Shown here piece by piece: positions 61,332-64,000 of a stretch of DNA of 64,000 bases. Under the pieces are notes generated by a model. That model did not search any database and had not been told where the DNA came from. It saw nothing but the letters and a program-made list of their open reading frames with translations. Position 1 is the stretch's first letter; the number at the start of each line of letters is the position of its first letter. The position numbers and the translations under genes are program-made. This DNA is from Achromobacter dolens (GTDB lineage Bacteria; Pseudomonadota; Gammaproteobacteria; Burkholderiales; Burkholderiaceae_B). The DNA is taken from assembly GCF_902859745.1 (NCBI RefSeq), contig NZ_CADIJW010000014.1:55384-119383 (forward strand), read 5' to 3'.

Positions 61332-62663
61332 ATGCGCCAGTTCGACTACATCTCCGAAATGATGGAGCTGGCGCTGCAGGACACGCCGACGCTGCGCATC
61401 AAGGGCCGCGTGACCCAGGTTATCGGCACCATCATCAAGGCGGTGGTGCCGTCGGTGAAGGTGGGCGAGGTCTGCATCCTGCGCAATCCGGGCGAGAACT
61501 TCGAGATGAAGGGCGAAGTGGTGGGCTTCGCGCGCGACGCCGCGCTGCTCACGCCGATCGGCGACATGTACGGCATTTCCACCGCCACCGAGGTCATCCC
61601 CACCGGCCGGGCCCACATGGTGCCCGTGGGCCCGGGGCTGCTGGGGCGGGTGTTGGACGGCCTGGGCCGGCCGCTGGACGAGGCCGAGCTGGGCCCGCTG
61701 GAGGCCAGCAAGTTCTATCCGGTGTTCGCCGAGGCGCCGGATCCGCTCAAGCGCCGCATCATCTCGCAGCCGCTGGAGCTGGGCGTGCGCGCGCTGGACA
61801 GCGTGCTGACCTGCGGTGAAGGCCAGCGCATGGGCATCTTTGCCGCCGCCGGCGGCGGCAAATCGACGCTGATGGGCATGCTGGTCAAGGGCGCGGCGGT
61901 GGACGTGACGGTGGTGGCGCTGATCGGCGAGCGCGGCCGCGAGGTGCGCGAATTCCTGGAACACGAACTGGGCCGCGAGGGCCGGCGCAAGAGCGTGATC
62001 GTCTGCGCCACCAGCGACAAGTCGTCGATGGAGCGCGCCAAGGCCGCCTATGTGGCTACCGCCATCGCCGAGTATTTCCGCGACCAGGGCAAGCGCGTGC
62101 TGTTCCTGATGGACTCGGTGACGCGCTTTGCCCGAGCCCAGCGCGAGATCGGCCTGGCCGCAGGCGAGCCGCCGACCCGCCGCGGTTATCCGCCATCGGT
62201 ATTCGCCACGTTGCCCAAGCTGATGGAGCGCGCCGGCATGAACGAGCATGGCTCGATCACCGCGCTGTACACCGTGCTGGTGGAGGGCGACGACATGACC
62301 GAGCCGATCGCCGACGAGACCCGCTCCATTCTCGACGGCCACATCGTGCTGTCGCGCAAGCTGGGCGCGGCCAACCACTATCCGGCGATCGACGTGCTGG
62401 CCTCGGCCAGCCGCGTCATGAACGCGGTCATCACGCCCGAGCACAAGCGCGCCGCCGGCCGACTGCGCGAATTGATGGCCAAGTACCAGGAAGTCGAGCT
62501 GCTGGTGAAGATCGGGGAATACAAGCGCGGCGGCGACGCCGTGACGGACGAGGCCATCGACAAGATCGGCGCGATCAACCAGTTCCTGCGGCAGCGCACC
62601 GATGAGCGGGCCACGCTGCCCGAGGCGTTGGCGCAGATGACCGGCATCGTGGGGACGGCATGA
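61332..62663 (+). CDS. sctN: T3SS ATPase SctN (BscN)
   Basis: A 443-residue F1-beta/FliI-type ATPase that unfolds and releases substrates from chaperones at the base. Walker A is AAGGGKST with Lys177; [11 protein letters not shown] and the Walker B region [36 protein letters not shown] are textbook. The start at 61332 is 2 bp after the sctL stop. It overlaps sctO by ATGA. Confidence 0.97.
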   Translation: MRQFDYISEMMELALQDTPTLRIKGRVTQVIGTIIKAVVPSVKVGEVCILRNPGENFEMKGEVVGFARDAALLTPIGDMYGISTATEVIPTGRAHMVPVGPGLLGRVLDGLGRPLDEAELGPLEASKFYPVFAEAPDPLKRRIISQPLELGVRALDSVLTCGEGQRMGIFAAAGGGKSTLMGMLVKGAAVDVTVVALIGERGREVREFLEHELGREGRRKSVIVCATSDKSSMERAKAAYVATAIAEYFRDQGKRVLFLMDSVTRFARAQREIGLAAGEPPTRRGYPPSVFATLPKLMERAGMNEHGSITALYTVLVEGDDMTEPIADETRSILDGHIVLSRKLGAANHYPAIDVLASASRVMNAVITPEHKRAAGRLRELMAKYQEVELLVKIGEYKRGGDAVTDEAIDKIGAINQFLRQRTDERATLPEALAQMTGIVGTA

Positions 62664-63166
62664 GCGTGTTCGACGAATTGCTCGCCATCAAGCGCTTTCG
62701 CGAAGGCCAGGCCGAGATCGCGGTGTCGCGCCAGCGCCTGCGGCACGCCGAGGCCGAGGCCGCGCGCCAGGCGTCCGAGCAAGCGCTGGTGGATTTCCGC
62801 GAGGAGTCGGAGCGGCGTGAGCGCGCCATGTACCGCGACCTGTGCAGCCGGGTGGTGCGGGTGCGCGAGATCGAGAGCGTGCTGCAGGGCGTGGCCGGCC
62901 TGCGCGAAGGCGAGCGCCAGCGCGAGCAGGCGCTGGACCAGGCCGCGCAACGCCTGCGCGACGAGGCCCAGGCGCTGGCCGAGCGCCGCGACCAGCACCA
63001 GCAGGCCGTGCGCCTGACAGGCAAGTTCGTGGAACTGGCCAGCATCCACCTGGCCGAGCACCTGAAGGCGCTGGAGCACAAGGAAGACATGGAAATGGAA
63101 GAAGCCGCCTCGCTGTCGCGCGACCGCGAGGACTGGGAACAGCACGAGGAGTTCGAGCCGGCATGA
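62660..63166 (+). CDS. sctO: T3SS central stalk protein SctO (BscO)
   Basis: A 168-residue protein that is one long coiled coil ([43 protein letters not shown], then [33 protein letters not shown]). SctO is the FliJ-like stalk that connects the ATPase to SctV. It overlaps sctN and sctP. Confidence 0.88.
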   Translation: MSVFDELLAIKRFREGQAEIAVSRQRLRHAEAEAARQASEQALVDFREESERRERAMYRDLCSRVVRVREIESVLQGVAGLREGERQREQALDQAAQRLRDEAQALAERRDQHQQAVRLTGKFVELASIHLAEHLKALEHKEDMEMEEAASLSRDREDWEQHEEFEPA

Positions 63167-63723
63167 GCATCGACCGCCGCATCGGCCTGGATACCGCGAT
63201 CGCCCAGGGCTCGGGCCTGGCGCAACCGGATGCGCAGAGCTCCGGCCGCCAGGCCAGCGACGCCGACAGGCGCGCCTTCGAGCAGGCCATGGCGCGCGGC
63301 AAGGACGAGCCGTCCGCCGCGCCGCCTTCCGCGCCCTCGCCGTTCTCGCTGTTCGGCGCGGCCCGGGCCGATGCGCCCGCGCCCGCCAACGCGACATCGC
63401 AGGCCCTGGCGCAGGCGCTGCAAGGCAGCGCCGAACAACTGCTGGTGGCCGATGGCAGCCAGGGCCGGCGCCAGGTGCGAGTGGAATTGAAGGACGACGT
63501 GCTGCCCGGCGTCAGCGTGTCGGTCTATGAAGACGGCGGGCGCGTCATCGCCGAATTCGTCTGCGCCAACGAAGCCTCGCGTGAACGCCTGGCCGCCATG
63601 GCGCGGCCAATGGCCGAGCAGTTGGCCGACAGCCTGGCGCGGCCGACGCGCGTGCGTGTCGGCACCGATGACCCGGAAGACCCCTGCCTGCTGGAAGCCG
63701 ACGCCGATGCGCCGGTCCGTTGA
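63163..63723 (+). CDS. sctP: T3SS needle-length regulator SctP (BscP)
   Basis: A 186-residue protein. The N-terminal half is Ala/Pro/Ser-rich and flexible (about 20-90), and the C-terminal half has the substrate-switch-domain outline (RQVRVELKDDVLPGVSVSVYEDGGRVIAEFVCANEASRERLAAM). Molecular rulers of other systems are longer (YscP 515 residues); a short one would go with a short needle or a different length mechanism. Overlaps sctO by ATGA. Confidence 0.82.
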   Translation: MSIDRRIGLDTAIAQGSGLAQPDAQSSGRQASDADRRAFEQAMARGKDEPSAAPPSAPSPFSLFGAARADAPAPANATSQALAQALQGSAEQLLVADGSQGRRQVRVELKDDVLPGVSVSVYEDGGRVIAEFVCANEASRERLAAMARPMAEQLADSLARPTRVRVGTDDPEDPCLLEADADAPVR

Positions 63724-63735
63724 TCCCTGGAACCC

Positions 63736-64000
63736 ATGACCGCCAGTACGCCTTTTTCCCCGTCCCCGCCGTCGCTGCCGCGCCTGTCCGCCAATGAAGC
63801 CCGGGCCCGCACGCTGATCGCGCGCCATGGCGCGGACCTGCAGGTCACGCTCGCGCCGTTGGCCGGCGCCGACGCCGAGCCCGCGCAATGGCGCCTGGGC
63901 TTCACGCCCGGCGTGGCCGAGGCCCTGCGCCAGTCGGCCACGCTGTCGGCCGACCTGGAATGGGCCGGCGCGCGCTTGCGGCTGGGGCTGCCCGCCAGCG
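63736..64000 (+). CDS. sctQ: T3SS cytoplasmic ring protein SctQ (BscQ), N-terminal part
   Basis: The first 88 codons of a gene that runs off the right edge, beginning MTASTPFSPSPPSLPRLSANEARARTL. The position directly after sctP and the ARTLIARHG start pattern fit SctQ, the pod protein of the sorting platform. The SpoA domains that would confirm it lie outside the window. Confidence 0.78.
   Translation, partial: MTASTPFSPSPPSLPRLSANEARARTLIARHGADLQVTLAPLAGADAEPAQWRLGFTPGVAEALRQSATLSADLEWAGARLRLGLPAS

Overview
The window is about 67% GC, densely coded DNA from a betaproteobacterium of the Alcaligenaceae, most likely Achromobacter (xylosoxidans group) or a close Bordetella relative. The evidence is the order rplM-rpsI-argC-erpA-anmK-M23 peptidase-tyrS, a Bug-family solute receptor, an Ysc-type type III secretion system (T3SS) with Bsp22/BopB/BopD-like proteins, and an ExoU-like phospholipase of the kind described in Achromobacter (AxoU). 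This assignment is inference from gene content; no search was run.

Region 1 (1-23448) is mostly housekeeping. It holds a partial carboxylesterase, darP and pmbA, a TRAP-type solute receptor with an unusual hexapeptide-repeat insertion, a complete branched-chain amino-acid ABC transporter (livKHMGF), rplM-rpsI, argC, a small coiled-coil membrane protein, erpA, anmK, an M23 endopeptidase, tyrS, a PEBP-family protein, a LysE exporter, glyA, nrdR, a GlxA-type regulator next to an isochorismatase-like hydrolase, and ribD. Strong hairpin terminators separate many of the units.

Region 2 (23468-43378) is more variable. It holds a coupled pair of envelope proteins (a long TPR-like protein and a DUF3142 lipoprotein), a long non-coding stretch, the prkA-yeaH-spoVR stress cluster, a tRNA-Ser(GGA), two LysR regulators, a tautomerase, a glycosyltransferase-like protein, a GNAT acetyltransferase, a second GlxA-type regulator with an inverted repeat touching its start codon, a FrnE-like DsbA protein, a beta-propeller protein, a Bug receptor, and a GCS2-type glutamate-cysteine ligase.

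Region 3 (43414-64000, running off the right edge) is the T3SS island. At its left end are an ExoU-like patatin effector and its double-length chaperone on the minus strand, and an orphan CesT-like chaperone on the plus strand. Then comes a minus-strand operon sctW-sycN-sctX-sctY-sctV-sctD-sctE-like-sctF (gatekeeper, export gate, inner ring and needle). Diverging from it is a plus-strand series: two Bsp22-like filament proteins in tandem, a small helical protein, a translocator chaperone, BopD- and BopB-like translocators, a second translocator chaperone, a TPR protein, then sctI-J-K-L-N-O-P-Q (rod, ring, ATPase complex and start of the C ring). Most neighbours overlap or nearly touch.

The main result of the hunt is a repeated promoter-like element, GGAAC-N16/17-TTAC. 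It occurs four times, each just upstream of a T3SS transcription unit: back-to-back between sctW and the first Bsp22-like gene, before the second Bsp22-like gene, and before the chaperone-effector pair. It looks like the recognition site of a T3SS-dedicated ECF sigma factor (BtrS/HrpL type) and ties the ExoU-like effector to the same regulon. The tandem Bsp22 paralogues and the double-length effector chaperone are also unusual. No insertion sequence, integrase, CRISPR array or attachment site was recognised.
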